This document shows positions 54,601 to 62,967 of a stretch of DNA of 64,000 bases, one piece after another; the first letter of the stretch is position 1, and every line of letters begins with the position of its first letter. The DNA is taken from positions 62,001 through 126,000 of the forward strand of contig NZ_JABJRC010000001.1 in assembly GCF_013131805.1 (NCBI RefSeq), read 5' to 3'. Source of the DNA: Kribbella sandramycini. GTDB taxonomy: Bacteria > Actinomycetota > Actinomycetes > Propionibacteriales > Kribbellaceae. The position numbers were made by a program, and so were the translations under genes. The notes under the pieces were generated by a model that saw only the letters and a list, made by a program, of their open reading frames with translations, ran no database searches and was not told where the DNA came from.

Positions 54601-55645
54601 TCCGGTCGATCGGCAGGTGTTCAGCTTCCGGTCGAGCGGCACGGCGTTCGCGGACCGGGTGAAGGGCTGGGAGGGCGAGACCGGGGCGGTGACCGGGCCG
54701 AAGTTCGACATCGAGCACCGGGAGTACGAGCTGGTCAACCGTAACAGCGGGAAGTGCCTGAACGTGTGGAACGCCGATCCGAACAACCTCGCCAAGTACG
54801 TGCAGTACAAGTGCGAGACACAGGCGCTGAACGCCCGTTTCCACATCGACCAGGTCGGCGGGACGGAGCAGTACGCGATCAAGGCCGTCCACACCGCGAC
54901 CGGCGAGAACGCGCTGCGCTGCGCCGACATCGGCGGCTGGAGCATGGAGGACGGCGGTGAACTGATCCAGTGGTCGTGCGGTAACGGGAACGGCGAGCCG
55001 ACCGCCAACCAGCAGGTGACGCTGACGTACGTCGACGGCTCCAGTTACGACACCGTCGTCCAGCTGAAGGTCGCGCACAGCTCGAAGTGTCTGTCGATCA
55101 TCGGCGGATCGCCGAACGACGGTGAGCAGGTCAAGCAGGAGACCTGTGGTCAGGCCGCGAACCAGCAGTGGATCCTGCGGCCGGCGTACAACGCGACGCA
55201 GCTCGGCGAGAACCTGACGGCCCGGTACCGGACGTGGGCAGCGACGAGTGCGACCGGGGCCCTCGACGTCGAGGACTGCCAGACCCAGGACGGCGCGAAC
55301 GTCCGCATGTGGGACGACTTCCCGGACAGCCAGTGCCAGCAGTGGAAGCTGCAGAGTCTCGGCGACGACCTGTACCGGATCGTCGACGGGAAGACTTCGA
55401 AGGTGATCGACGTCGAGGGCTGCTCGAAGTTGCCCGCGGCATCTATCACGCTGTGGACGAGCAACGACACCGAGTGCCAGCTGTGGCGGATCGAGCCCAG
55501 CCCGGAGGGCAGCTACAGCATCATCCAGGCGGCCACCGGGTTGTCGATGGATGTTGCCGACTGCAAACGAACACCCCAGGCCGAGGTCATCACGTGGTTC
55601 TACCACGGCGGCCCCTGCCAGCGGTGGTTCTTCCGGAAACGCTAG
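51611..55645 (+). CDS. Secreted FG-GAP/VCBS and ricin-lectin multidomain protein
   Basis: A 1344-residue secreted protein. Residues 1-27 are a signal peptide. An amino-terminal surface domain includes a DNRLRE-like region (about 275-460: NWLHVSTKMSG, YRSMFLLNT). Two fibronectin-like modules follow. Six FG-GAP/VCBS calcium loops lie at about 690-1000 (DVNGDGRADV, DLDGDGKTDL, DVDGDGKDDI, DIDGDNKLDL, DVNGDGKDDI, DYDQDKRDDV). The last 310 residues are ricin-type trefoils with QxW motifs (NQQWIL, CQQWKL, CQLWRI, CQRWFF) and paired cysteines. It probably binds glycans or calcium. Next to Rhs genes such proteins may act together, which is an inference. Codons 60-190 are unusually G-rich. Confidence 0.88.
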   Translation: MRWGALTAGVAAAGLLWPMATVSAVGAGAGPEAPAALDTAAGDLSPMGTATTRARETGKRVEVEGLRSETGSVFANPDGTKTLEQHAVPVRVRRGKGWVKPDATLVKGADGSIRPRAAVTPVVLSGGGSGHLLTIGRRGQQVAMGWPGRLPAPRLSGDTATYPEVLPGVDLRIVVGITDFQHLLVVKNRAAAGNPALRTLRYPISSDSLKLSVRKDGTTVAQGKKGETVFTAPPPTMWDAARKTARIGIKLAGTTMDLTPDRGLLADPATKYPVLIDPSLSGGLVNWLHVSTKMSGSDHGWAYDRNDEGAKMGAIYGETNHRYRSMFLLNTTNGAQTIAGSQIIKATFRITINKSPDGVARPVQLWWLNQLKTTDVVNWGNQEGYWRQHVATSTGEAYPWHEDNPIEFGNDTLRTIVQGIADRREPQVAFGLRAENESDGWQWKKFHPNTAVISIDYNTPPRMPKNLNFTRPRPCGTAQSPTAIATLQPQFGAIANDPDAGDNVTTKLQILDAAGTEVYASDVGPTVSGAAFSWPEVPVDKLIANTPYRYKATTRDAHASGPPTPECWFVVDKIKPAMPIVQSTDFPNGEPVTKLRTAGKVTFKIGAAADTDVTEFLFGYQQDKMTMRVKRDASGTATIPVTIDIPEGSQSPPSAMLFVKAVDRAGNLSDKFRQWSLQALEEEAPARTHVRNDVNGDGRADVTSVVDHGYGRTAVWNFGSAGNSTFFPGYIGWDSREGGGFNLYRTRPVQGDLDGDGKTDLALFREGAGRQIWLYKLKSDGNRYDAPPALWTSGPNGWPLSTARMIGGDVDGDGKDDIVVQNAGTDSWSSLVYRAANNFATPTTWVTSAAGNPWSASAPLLADIDGDNKLDLVSVRNLNGCRTTVDLYRSTGSSFAAARTIFDSGAGGLCWEKARPAVADVNGDGKDDIVALYEYGVTAGQTDAGLTVLQSNGTALTQSSWWRKTVDLDLSKATLTTGDYDQDKRDDVAILYAGGTAPVDRQVFSFRSSGTAFADRVKGWEGETGAVTGPKFDIEHREYELVNRNSGKCLNVWNADPNNLAKYVQYKCETQALNARFHIDQVGGTEQYAIKAVHTATGENALRCADIGGWSMEDGGELIQWSCGNGNGEPTANQQVTLTYVDGSSYDTVVQLKVAHSSKCLSIIGGSPNDGEQVKQETCGQAANQQWILRPAYNATQLGENLTARYRTWAATSATGALDVEDCQTQDGANVRMWDDFPDSQCQQWKLQSLGDDLYRIVDGKTSKVIDVEGCSKLPAASITLWTSNDTECQLWRIEPSPEGSYSIIQAATGLSMDVADCKRTPQAEVITWFYHGGPCQRWFFRKR

Positions 55646-56262
55646 GTGGTGTGGCGGGTGCGATAGTTGCCGACCTTGTGGCGATTACCGCACCGCTGCA
55701 TCGAGCACCAGCGGCGATTACCGGGGCGCGAGGTGTCGTAGAACATCAGGGCGCAGTTGCCGCCTTCGCACATGCGCAGGCGGCTGACCTGGTCGGTGCC
55801 GATGATGGCGATCAGGTCGCGGGCGGCGGCGCCGAGGACCTGGTCGCCGGTGATCGGCGTCCGGCGGCGGAGGACGCCGTGGTCGTCGAGCTCGGGTGCG
55901 GGGGTGGCGGCGACGGCGCTGTTGATGAGCGCGCGGTCGGCGGCGGTGAGCGGGCCCGGGGTGACGCCGGGCACCTCACCGCCGGTCAGCGGTGGGACCA
56001 CCCGCCAGAGGATGGAGCGGAACTCCTTGAGGCGCTCCAGCTCGGCTTCGGTGAGGCGGACGTCGGCGGGGGTCAGCGGGAAGTCGGCGGCCAGATACGA
56101 GTCGGCGAGCCAGGCGGCGGCGTCCGTGGTGGTACGCAGGGTTTCGTAGCGATCCCAGGGCGGAGGGCCGCCGCTGAGGATCAGCTCGAGGGCGAAGCTG
56201 CCGGGATCGAAGGTGTGGGAGACGCCGTCGGTTCCGGTCAGACGTCTTGCTCCTGGCTTCAT
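55642..56262 (-). CDS. CGNR zinc-finger (ABATE domain) transcriptional regulator
   Basis: A 206-residue regulator. The amino part is an ABATE-type domain of about 125 residues (FALELILSGGPPPWDRYETL, LADSYLAADFPLT, RLKEFRSILWRVV). The carboxy terminus is a CGNR zinc finger with LRMCEGGNCALMFYDTSRPGNRRWCSMQRCGNRHKVGNYR; its four cysteines and the CGNR word are intact. The ATG at 56262 follows a TATAGT box by 6 bases, so the mRNA is likely leaderless. It is divergent from the NTF2-like gene across a 13-bp palindrome. It overlaps the FG-GAP gene's 3' end by 4 bases. Confidence 0.93.
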   Translation of the reverse strand: MKPGARRLTGTDGVSHTFDPGSFALELILSGGPPPWDRYETLRTTTDAAAWLADSYLAADFPLTPADVRLTEAELERLKEFRSILWRVVPPLTGGEVPGVTPGPLTAADRALINSAVAATPAPELDDHGVLRRRTPITGDQVLGAAARDLIAIIGTDQVSRLRMCEGGNCALMFYDTSRPGNRRWCSMQRCGNRHKVGNYRTRHTT

Positions 56263-56268
56263 GTAACC

Positions 56269-56310
56269 ACTATATTCGGTGTCACACCGGTATAACCAGT
56301 TACAGGAGGG
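56269..56310. promoter_or_regulatory. Divergent promoters flanking a 13-bp palindrome
   Basis: CGGTGTCACACCG (56277-56289) is a perfect palindrome around a central C. It is flanked by a minus-strand -10 box TATAGT (56274-56269) serving the CGNR gene and a plus-strand TATAAC (56291-56296) serving the NTF2-like gene, whose ribosome site AGGAGGG is at 56304-56310. One bound regulator would cover both promoters. Confidence 0.7.
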
Positions 56311-56316
56311 ATCGGC

Positions 56317-56682
56317 ATGTCGGTCGCGGAGACGCTGCTCGAGCTCGAGGACCAGCTCTGGAAGGCGAACCGGGAGGGGGACGGCGCGTTCTACGCGCAG
56401 TGGCTGCGGGACGACGCGCTCGCGGTCAGCAAGTGGGGCATCATCGACAAAGCGGCCGCCGTCCCGGGGATCCAGGCGAACCAGAACCCGTATCTGACCA
56501 CCGATCGCAGCGGCGAGCAGGTGATCGTCGTCGACGAGCACACCGCCGTCGTCACGTACCGGGTCGACGTGGTGGCGCTGGTGGACGGGTCGGAGCGGCA
56601 GCTGCCGTCGTACGCGAGCACGGTGTGGAACGACAGCTCCGGTGAGTGGCGCGTCGTCTTCCACCAGCAGTCGGCGCTCTGA
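56317..56682 (+). CDS. NTF2-like (SnoaL/DUF4440) protein
   Basis: A 121-residue cone-shaped NTF2-fold protein: amino helix ETLLELEDQLWKANREGDGAFYAQWLRDDALAVS, then strands with EQVIVVDEHTAVVTYRVDVVAL and EWRVVFHQQSAL. The family includes small ligand-binding proteins and isomerases; no catalytic residues can be assigned. AGGAGGG six bases upstream fixes the start. It is the first gene of a two-gene operon with the SRPBCC protein and is probably controlled by the divergent CGNR regulator. Confidence 0.88.
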   Translation: MSVAETLLELEDQLWKANREGDGAFYAQWLRDDALAVSKWGIIDKAAAVPGIQANQNPYLTTDRSGEQVIVVDEHTAVVTYRVDVVALVDGSERQLPSYASTVWNDSSGEWRVVFHQQSAL

Positions 56683-57086
56683 TGCCGACCGGGCTGACGA
56701 AGGACGTCGGGTGGAACATCGGCGTCTCGAAGACCGTGCCGTACACGGCCGATGAGGTGTGGGCGTTCGTGATGAGCCCGGCCGGGGTGGCGGTCTGGCT
56801 CGGCGAAGGGGCTGAGCTGACGGACGGCGCGACGTACGAGACCGTCGACGGCACTGTCGGCGAGGTGCGCAGTCTGCATGCGCACGGGCGAGTGCGGTTG
56901 ACCTGGCAGCCGGCGGACTGGTCGCACGAGACGACCGTGCAGGTGACGGTGACGGGCTCCGGTTCGAAGGCCGTGTTGCGGTTTCACCAGGAGCGGCTGG
57001 CGGACGCGGCGGAGCGCGAACGCCAGCGTGCACACTGGGCGGCCGTGATGACGGCGGTGGTTGCGCGGCTAGACGGCGGCGAGTAG
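56682..57086 (+). CDS. SRPBCC (START-like) domain protein
   Basis: A 134-residue SRPBCC-fold protein: VSKTVPYTADEVWAFVMSPAGVAVWLGEG, then VRLTWQPADWSHETTVQVTVTGSGSKAVLRFHQERLADAAERERQRAHWAAVMTAV, the AHSA1-like layout with a carboxy helix lining a hydrophobic cavity. Its start codon shares one base with the previous stop (TGATG). It overlaps the convergent thioredoxin gene by 18 bases. It probably binds a small hydrophobic ligand; identity unknown. Confidence 0.88.
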   Translation: MPTGLTKDVGWNIGVSKTVPYTADEVWAFVMSPAGVAVWLGEGAELTDGATYETVDGTVGEVRSLHAHGRVRLTWQPADWSHETTVQVTVTGSGSKAVLRFHQERLADAAERERQRAHWAAVMTAVVARLDGGE

Positions 57087-57404
57087 CGCGTCGTCCAGCT
57101 CCTTCAGGAGCTTGGCCTTGGGCCTGGCGCCGACGACGGCCCAGATCGGGCGGCCGTGCTGGAAGAGCATCAGCGTGGGCATTGCCTGGACGCGGTAGGC
57201 CGCGGTGATCGCGGGGTTCTCGTCGGCGTTGAGTTTGAGGACGGTCAGGCGGTCGTTGCGTTCGGCATTGATCTGCTCGAGGATCGGGACGATCTGATGG
57301 CAGGGCGGGCACCACTGAGCCCAGAAGTCGACCAGGACGGGCTTTCCGGCCCGCAGTACCAGCTCGTCGAACGTCGTCTCGTCGACAACCTGCAGCTCAC
57401 TCAT
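57069..57404 (-). CDS. Thioredoxin with WCPPC active site
   Basis: A 111-residue thioredoxin fold. The active site WCPPC (31-35) replaces the usual WCGPC; Asp26 and the cis-Pro motif AMPTLMLF are conserved. CPPC occurs in membrane-bound or resistance-associated thioredoxin-like proteins and gives a changed redox potential. It lacks a signal peptide, so it is cytoplasmic. The ATG at 57404 overlaps the merR gene by 8 bases, pairing it with a MerR-type sensor, an arrangement often seen in actinobacteria. Confidence 0.92.
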   Translation of the reverse strand: MSELQVVDETTFDELVLRAGKPVLVDFWAQWCPPCHQIVPILEQINAERNDRLTVLKLNADENPAITAAYRVQAMPTLMLFQHGRPIWAVVGARPKAKLLKELDDALLAAV

Positions 57405-57761
57405 TCGTCCTCCAGCTCTCGGCATCGGTCAGGAGGCCGGTCAGCCGCTCGCGTAGCGCGGTCAGCTCGTCGATCCGCTGCTCCACCTCCGCGATCCGGA
57501 TCCGGTACGCCGTCAGCGACGCCGGGCACACATCAGCCCGATCGTTGCCGGCCCGCAGGCACTCGATGAACGGATACGTCTGCTCCGCGGTCAGCCCAAG
57601 GCTCAACAGCGCCTTCACCTCGCGCACGATCACCACATCCTCGGCGTCGTACACCCGATACCCGTTGGCCGCCCGCCGCGGCTTCAGCAGCCCCTGGCCC
57701 TCGTAGTACCGAACCGCCTTCACCGTCACCCCGGCCGCCGCCGCCAGATCCCGATCCGCAT
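57397..57761 (-). CDS. MerR family regulator with apparent frameshift near its start
   Basis: A MerR-type regulator of about 120 residues: AAAAGVTVKAVRYYEGQGLLKPRRAANGYRVYDAEDVVIVREVKALLSLGLT, then a coiled-coil and PFIECLRAGND with CPASLTAYR, whose two cysteines suit a redox or metal sensor. The ribosome site GAGAGGAGG and ATG (57761) lie in a different frame from the body. The start reads ATGCGGATCGGG then slips; one extra G at 57750-57752 would give MRIGDLAAAAG, the normal family start. So a one-base deletion, a sequencing error or a slippage site is implied. In-frame GTG and TTG codons upstream lack ribosome sites. Confidence 0.75.
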
Positions 57762-57779
57762 CCCGCCTCCTCTCCCCGA

Positions 57780-57810
57780 CGCTAAACCCTCCCCCCAGGG
57801 TCAAGGTCAA
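57780..57810 (-). promoter_or_regulatory. MerR-type promoter of the merR-thioredoxin operon
   Basis: On the minus strand TTGACC (57810-57805) and TTAGCG (57785-57780) are separated by 19 bp, the extended spacer typical of MerR-activated promoters. The spacer holds an imperfect dyad (ACCTTGACC and GGGGAGGGT) like CueR-class sites. It fits autoregulation. Confidence 0.75.
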
Positions 57811-58010
57811 GCTTCGTACCCGGGATCGAGATGCGCGGGCAGCCCACACCGCACACACCGGTTGCGCTCGTCGTACTCATGGCTCCAGCCCTGCCAGGGG
57901 ATGTCCCCGCAGCCCCGGCACCGCCGAACCTCCCGGCAGCCCTCATCAGGAGTCCACTCAGCCTCCTTCCGATGGAAGCCGAGTCGGCACAACAACGGTT
58001 GGTCATCCAC
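57807..58010 (-). CDS. Small cysteine-rich zinc-ribbon protein
   Basis: A 67-residue protein, [19 protein letters not shown] then CREVRRCRGCG and CVRCGLP. The CxxC knuckles at the second and third groups and the single Cys-His near residue 8-13 suggest one or two zinc sites. It overlaps the end of the nucleosidase gene by 8 bases. Its stop lies at the -35 region of the merR promoter. I do not recognise a named family with confidence; a DUF1660-like CRL-type protein is possible. Confidence 0.75.
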   Translation of the reverse strand: MDDQPLLCRLGFHRKEAEWTPDEGCREVRRCRGCGDIPWQGWSHEYDERNRCVRCGLPAHLDPGYEA

Positions 58011-58559
58011 CTGACGAGGCGACGAACTCGGTGACCCACTCGCCCAGGATCTTGGCGCTGCGGTCGACCAGGGCCGGCCAGTCGCGGGCGCTGTCGTCGG
58101 CGTCGTCCGAAACGTGCTTCACGACCCGGACCGGTACGCCGAACTCGCGGCACGCGTACACCACGCCGTACGCCTCCATGTCGACCAGCTGCGCCCGCTC
58201 CGCCAGCCGAGCCCGGACGACGGGATCGGTGACGAACACATCGCCGGACGCGAGCACACTGCCGTCACCACCCTCGACCGCCAGCTCCTCCTGCGGATCC
58301 AGCCCGATGCCACGGATCGCCTCCGCGTTCACATCGTGGTTGATGACCGTGCTGGGCAGGTACAACCCCGACACCCCGTCCCGCAGCGCCCCCGTCGTAC
58401 CAACGTTCAGCACCACCAGATCCGACGTATCCCGCTCCCCCAACAGCCGCGCCACCGCCACCGCCGCAGCCGTCTTCCCCACGCCGGTAATCACCACCGG
58501 CAAACCCTCCGGCACATACCGCGCCTCACCGCGGACGGCGCTGACGACGACGTACTGCG

Positions 58560-58563
<4 letters not shown>
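58003..58563 (-). CDS. Purine/MTA-SAH-type nucleosidase
   Basis: A 186-residue member of the PNP/UDP phosphorylase superfamily. It has [32 protein letters not shown] and the nucleoside-binding and catalytic region [30 protein letters not shown], where the Glu and Asp bind ribose and base as in MTA/SAH nucleosidases. It is shorter than Escherichia coli MTAN (about 230) but complete across the core. It likely cleaves an adenine nucleoside such as methylthioadenosine or adenosylhomocysteine. It overlaps the ispG gene's 3' end by 4 bases. Confidence 0.9.
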
Positions 58564-59711
<1,148 letters not shown>

Positions 59712-59740
59712 GATTCCTTACTCACTGAGGTGGTGGGTGA

Positions 59741-61051
59741 TCAGCCGTTGAAGAGCCGGATCGGGTTCACGATGTCGGCGATGACGAGCAGCACGCCCAT
59801 CACCACGATGACGCTGGCCATCACGTACGCGATCGGCAGCAGCTTGGCGACGTCGACGTACCCGGGGTCGGGCCGGCCGAACAGCTTCGCGACACCGCGC
59901 CGGATCCCCTCCCAGATCGCGCCGACCATGTGGCCGCCGTCCAGCGGCAGCAGCGGGATGAAGTTGAACAGGGCCAGGAACAGGTTCAGCGAGGCGAGCA
60001 GCGAGACCAGGAACGCGATCCGCTCGCCGCCGGTCAGCGACTGGTTGGCGGCGATCTCGCCGGCCACCCGGCTGGCGCCGACGACGCTCATCGGGCCGTT
60101 CTCGTCGCGCTCGCCGCCGACGATGGATTTCGCGACGCCGACCAGCTTCTCCGGGAAGTTGCCGATCGCCTGCACGGTGGCGACGGTCAGCTCACCCATC
60201 TTGTCGACCACGAACCCCGGGCCCTGCCGCTCGACCTTCATCTCCGGGGAGACCCCGAGGAAGCCGACCGAGACGACCTTGTCCGAGCCCGCCTTCTCGC
60301 GGACCTGGTTCAGGATGGTGTTCGTCCGCAGCGTCTGCTGCTGACCGTTGCGCTCGACGACGATCGTCGCGGCCTGGTCGGTGTTGGCGCGGATCAGCGG
60401 GGTCAGGTCGTCCCAGCTGGAGATCGCCGTGCCGTTGAAGGACAGGATCTTGTCGCCGACCTGGAACCCGGCGGTCTTGGCCGGGGAGACCTTGTCGGCA
60501 TCGGTGCACTTCCGGTCCGCCGTCGCCTGGGAGGCGGGGATCACGCAGTCGGTGACGGTGGACACCGTGGTCTGCGCGACGCTCGCGCCGTACAGCATGA
60601 ACAGGCCGCCGAACAGGACGAACGCGATGACGACGTTCACCAGCGGGCCGGAGGCCATCACGATGAGCTTCTGCCACCAGGGCTTCTGGTAGAACAGCCG
60701 GCCGTTGTCGGCCGGGTCGATCGTCTCGTACTCCGCGGAGCGGGCGTTCTCCACCATCGACTGGATCGGGCCGGTGTTCGCCTTGCGGACCTTGTTCGGG
60801 TCCTGGCCCTTGGCGGGCGGCAGCATCCCGATGATCCGGACGAACCCACCGGCCGGGATCGCCTTGATGCCGTACTCGGTCTCGCCACGCTTGACCGACC
60901 AGAGCGTCCGCCCGAAGCCGACGAAGAACTGGGTGACCTTCATCCCGAAGGCCTTCGCGGGCACCATGTGGCCGACCTCATGCAACCCGACCGAGACCAG
61001 GATGCCGATCACGAACAGCACGATGCCGATGAAGGTGAGCAATGCGGTCAT
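59741..61051 (-). CDS. rseP: RseP-type site-2 protease (M50)
   Basis: Intramembrane zinc protease that cuts anti-sigma and other membrane proteins. It has 436 residues with a first-helix zinc motif HEVGH (residues 24-28) and a later motif LLPLDGGHM supplying the third ligand. A PDZ domain sits in the middle (about 175-260: ETVSPAKTAGFQVGDKILSFNGTAI). About four membrane segments frame the domains. The ATG at 61051 overlaps the dxr stop (ATGA). It lies between dxr and ispG, the standard actinobacterial order. Confidence 0.96.
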   Translation of the reverse strand: MTALLTFIGIVLFVIGILVSVGLHEVGHMVPAKAFGMKVTQFFVGFGRTLWSVKRGETEYGIKAIPAGGFVRIIGMLPPAKGQDPNKVRKANTGPIQSMVENARSAEYETIDPADNGRLFYQKPWWQKLIVMASGPLVNVVIAFVLFGGLFMLYGASVAQTTVSTVTDCVIPASQATADRKCTDADKVSPAKTAGFQVGDKILSFNGTAISSWDDLTPLIRANTDQAATIVVERNGQQQTLRTNTILNQVREKAGSDKVVSVGFLGVSPEMKVERQGPGFVVDKMGELTVATVQAIGNFPEKLVGVAKSIVGGERDENGPMSVVGASRVAGEIAANQSLTGGERIAFLVSLLASLNLFLALFNFIPLLPLDGGHMVGAIWEGIRRGVAKLFGRPDPGYVDVAKLLPIAYVMASVIVVMGVLLVIADIVNPIRLFNG

Positions 61052-62268
61052 GCGTTCGTGGTCTCCTGTACTCCGGTGATCTCGCGGGCCCGCTCCCGGG
61101 CCCAGGCGTCCGCGGCCAGGACGTCGGTCACGGACAGCTCCTCGTACGAGGGTACGTCGTGATCGGTCAGCACCCGGGCCACTGTGTCGACGATCGCCAG
61201 GAAGGGCAGCCGGCCGTCCCGGAAAGCCTGCACGCAGACCTCGTTGGCCGCGTTGAACACAGCAGGCGCCGTTCCGCCCCGGTTCCCCGCCTCGCGGGCC
61301 AGGCCGACCGCGGGGAAGGCCTCGTCGTCGAGCGGCAGGAACTGCCAGCTGCTCGCGGCGGCCCAGTCCCACGGCGGGGACGCGTCCGGTATCCGGTCGG
61401 GCCAGCCGAGGCCGAGCGCGATCGGGAGTGTCATCGTCGGCGGCGAGACCTGCGCGATCGTCGAACCGTCGTGGAACTCGACCATCGAGTGCACGGCCTG
61501 CTGCGGGTGGACGACGACGTCCACGCGGTCCATCGGGACGCCGAACAGCAGATGCGCCTCGATCAGCTCCAGCCCCTTGTTGACCAGCGTGGCCGAGTTG
61601 ATCGTGACGACCGGGCCCATCGCGAAGTTCGGATGCGCGAGCGCCTGCTCGACCGTGACGTCGGCCAGCTCACTGCGCTTGCGGCCCAGGAACGGCCCAC
61701 CGCTCGCCGTCAGCAGCAGCCGGCGCACCTCGTCCGGCGAGCCGCCCCGCAGGCACTGCGCGATCGCACTGTGCTCGGAGTCGACCGGAACGATCTGACC
61801 GGGCTTCACGCGCCGTGTCACCACCGGGCCGCCGATGACCAGCGACTCTTTGTTGGCGAGGGCAAGCGTGTTCCCGGCGTCCAGCGCGGCCAGCGTCGGG
61901 TGCAGGCCGACGGAACCGGTGATGCCGTTCAGTACGACGTCGCACGGCAGCGCGGCGAGCTCGCTGGACGCATCCGGACCGGTGACGATCTTGGGGATCC
62001 GGAAGTCGCCCTGCGCGTAGCCCTGTTTCTGCGCCTCGGCGTAGAAGGCCAGCTGCAGATCCTGCGCGACGGTGGCTTTCGCCACCCCGACCACCTCGAC
62101 GCCGAACTCCAGCGCCTGCTGCGCCAGCAACCCGACGTTGTCGCCGCCGGCCGACAGCGCCAGCACCCGGAACCGCTCCCGATTGCGGCCGATCAGCTCG
62201 AGGGCCTGGGTGCCGATCGAGCCGGTCGAGCCGAGGATGACGACGGTACGCGGATTCACGTCGGTCAT
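61048..62268 (-). CDS. dxr: 1-deoxy-D-xylulose 5-phosphate reductoisomerase
   Basis: Second enzyme of the MEP pathway, converting DXP to MEP with NADPH. It has 406 residues. Motifs are VVILGSTGSIGTQALELIG (NADPH binding), ALANKESLVIGGP, VDSEHSAIAQCL (metal-binding Asp and Glu), LTASGGPF and NSATLVNKGLELIEAHLLF. The ATG at 62268 fits family starts. It is the first gene of the dxr-rseP-ispG operon; the 75 bases upstream divide it from the divergent DUF1707 gene. Confidence 0.98.
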   Translation of the reverse strand: MTDVNPRTVVILGSTGSIGTQALELIGRNRERFRVLALSAGGDNVGLLAQQALEFGVEVVGVAKATVAQDLQLAFYAEAQKQGYAQGDFRIPKIVTGPDASSELAALPCDVVLNGITGSVGLHPTLAALDAGNTLALANKESLVIGGPVVTRRVKPGQIVPVDSEHSAIAQCLRGGSPDEVRRLLLTASGGPFLGRKRSELADVTVEQALAHPNFAMGPVVTINSATLVNKGLELIEAHLLFGVPMDRVDVVVHPQQAVHSMVEFHDGSTIAQVSPPTMTLPIALGLGWPDRIPDASPPWDWAAASSWQFLPLDDEAFPAVGLAREAGNRGGTAPAVFNAANEVCVQAFRDGRLPFLAIVDTVARVLTDHDVPSYEELSVTDVLAADAWARERAREITGVQETTNA

Positions 62269-62343
62269 TGTCCCAGGTCGCGACCGATGGTGACGACCCC
62301 GGTGTATTGCGTTGGCGACACGCGCCCGGCGTACCGTTGGCTC

Positions 62344-62922
62344 ATGAGTCTGGAGCAGCCGCCGCCCGGCCAACGGGCCTCGGACAAGGACCGTGAGCAG
62401 GCAGCCACGCTGCTGCAAGAGGCGCACACCGACGGGCGACTCGACTTCCAGGAGCTGGACGAGCGGCTCACCCAGGTCTACGCGGCGAAAACCCAGCTGG
62501 AGCTGCGGACCGCGACAGCCGATCTCGTACCGGTCCGCAGCCGGACGGCGCCAGCGGAGGTGTCGATCCGGGCGACGCACAGCTCGCAGAAACGTGAGGG
62601 CGCGTGGCAGGTGCCCGAGCGGGTGTCGGCCGAGCTGACGCACTCCTCGGCCCGGCTCGACTTCACCGACGCCGTCGTCCACTCACCAGAGGTGACGGTG
62701 AGCGCGGCTCTGACGCACAGCTCGATCACCATGATCGTTCCGGTCGGCTGGTCGGTGTCACTGGACGAGGTCGAGCTGCACGGCGGGTCGGCCAACAACC
62801 GGACCGTCGGCGCCACGACGAACGGCGTCCACCTCATTGTTCAGGGGACGGCGAAGTACAGCTCCGTGACCGTGCGGCACCCGCGGAAGCGGCACTGGTG
62901 GTGGCCGTTCTACCGGAAGTGA
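62344..62922 (+). CDS. DUF1707 (SHOCT-like) domain protein
   Basis: A 192-residue protein. Residues about 12-62 are a DUF1707 domain, ASDKDREQAATLLQEAHTDGRLDFQELDERLTQVYAAKTQLELRTATADL. The rest is a beta-rich domain with VHSPEVTVSAALTHSSITMIVPVGWSV and repeated HSS words (four copies), ending in a Trp/Arg-rich tail HPRKRHWWWPFYRK. This architecture (DUF1707 plus a cell-wall-active antibiotics-response-like beta domain) is common in actinobacteria, without known function. It is divergent from dxr. Confidence 0.88.
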   Translation: MSLEQPPPGQRASDKDREQAATLLQEAHTDGRLDFQELDERLTQVYAAKTQLELRTATADLVPVRSRTAPAEVSIRATHSSQKREGAWQVPERVSAELTHSSARLDFTDAVVHSPEVTVSAALTHSSITMIVPVGWSVSLDEVELHGGSANNRTVGATTNGVHLIVQGTAKYSSVTVRHPRKRHWWWPFYRK

Positions 62923-62967
62923 CGAAAACCTCGTTCGCACTGGTCTGGTAACCGTTAGCGTGTGGCC

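Noticed and set aside
51743-55606. A long minus-strand open frame opposite the FG-GAP gene
   Set aside because: Same shadow effect; the plus-strand protein has signal peptide, calcium loops and ricin motifs.
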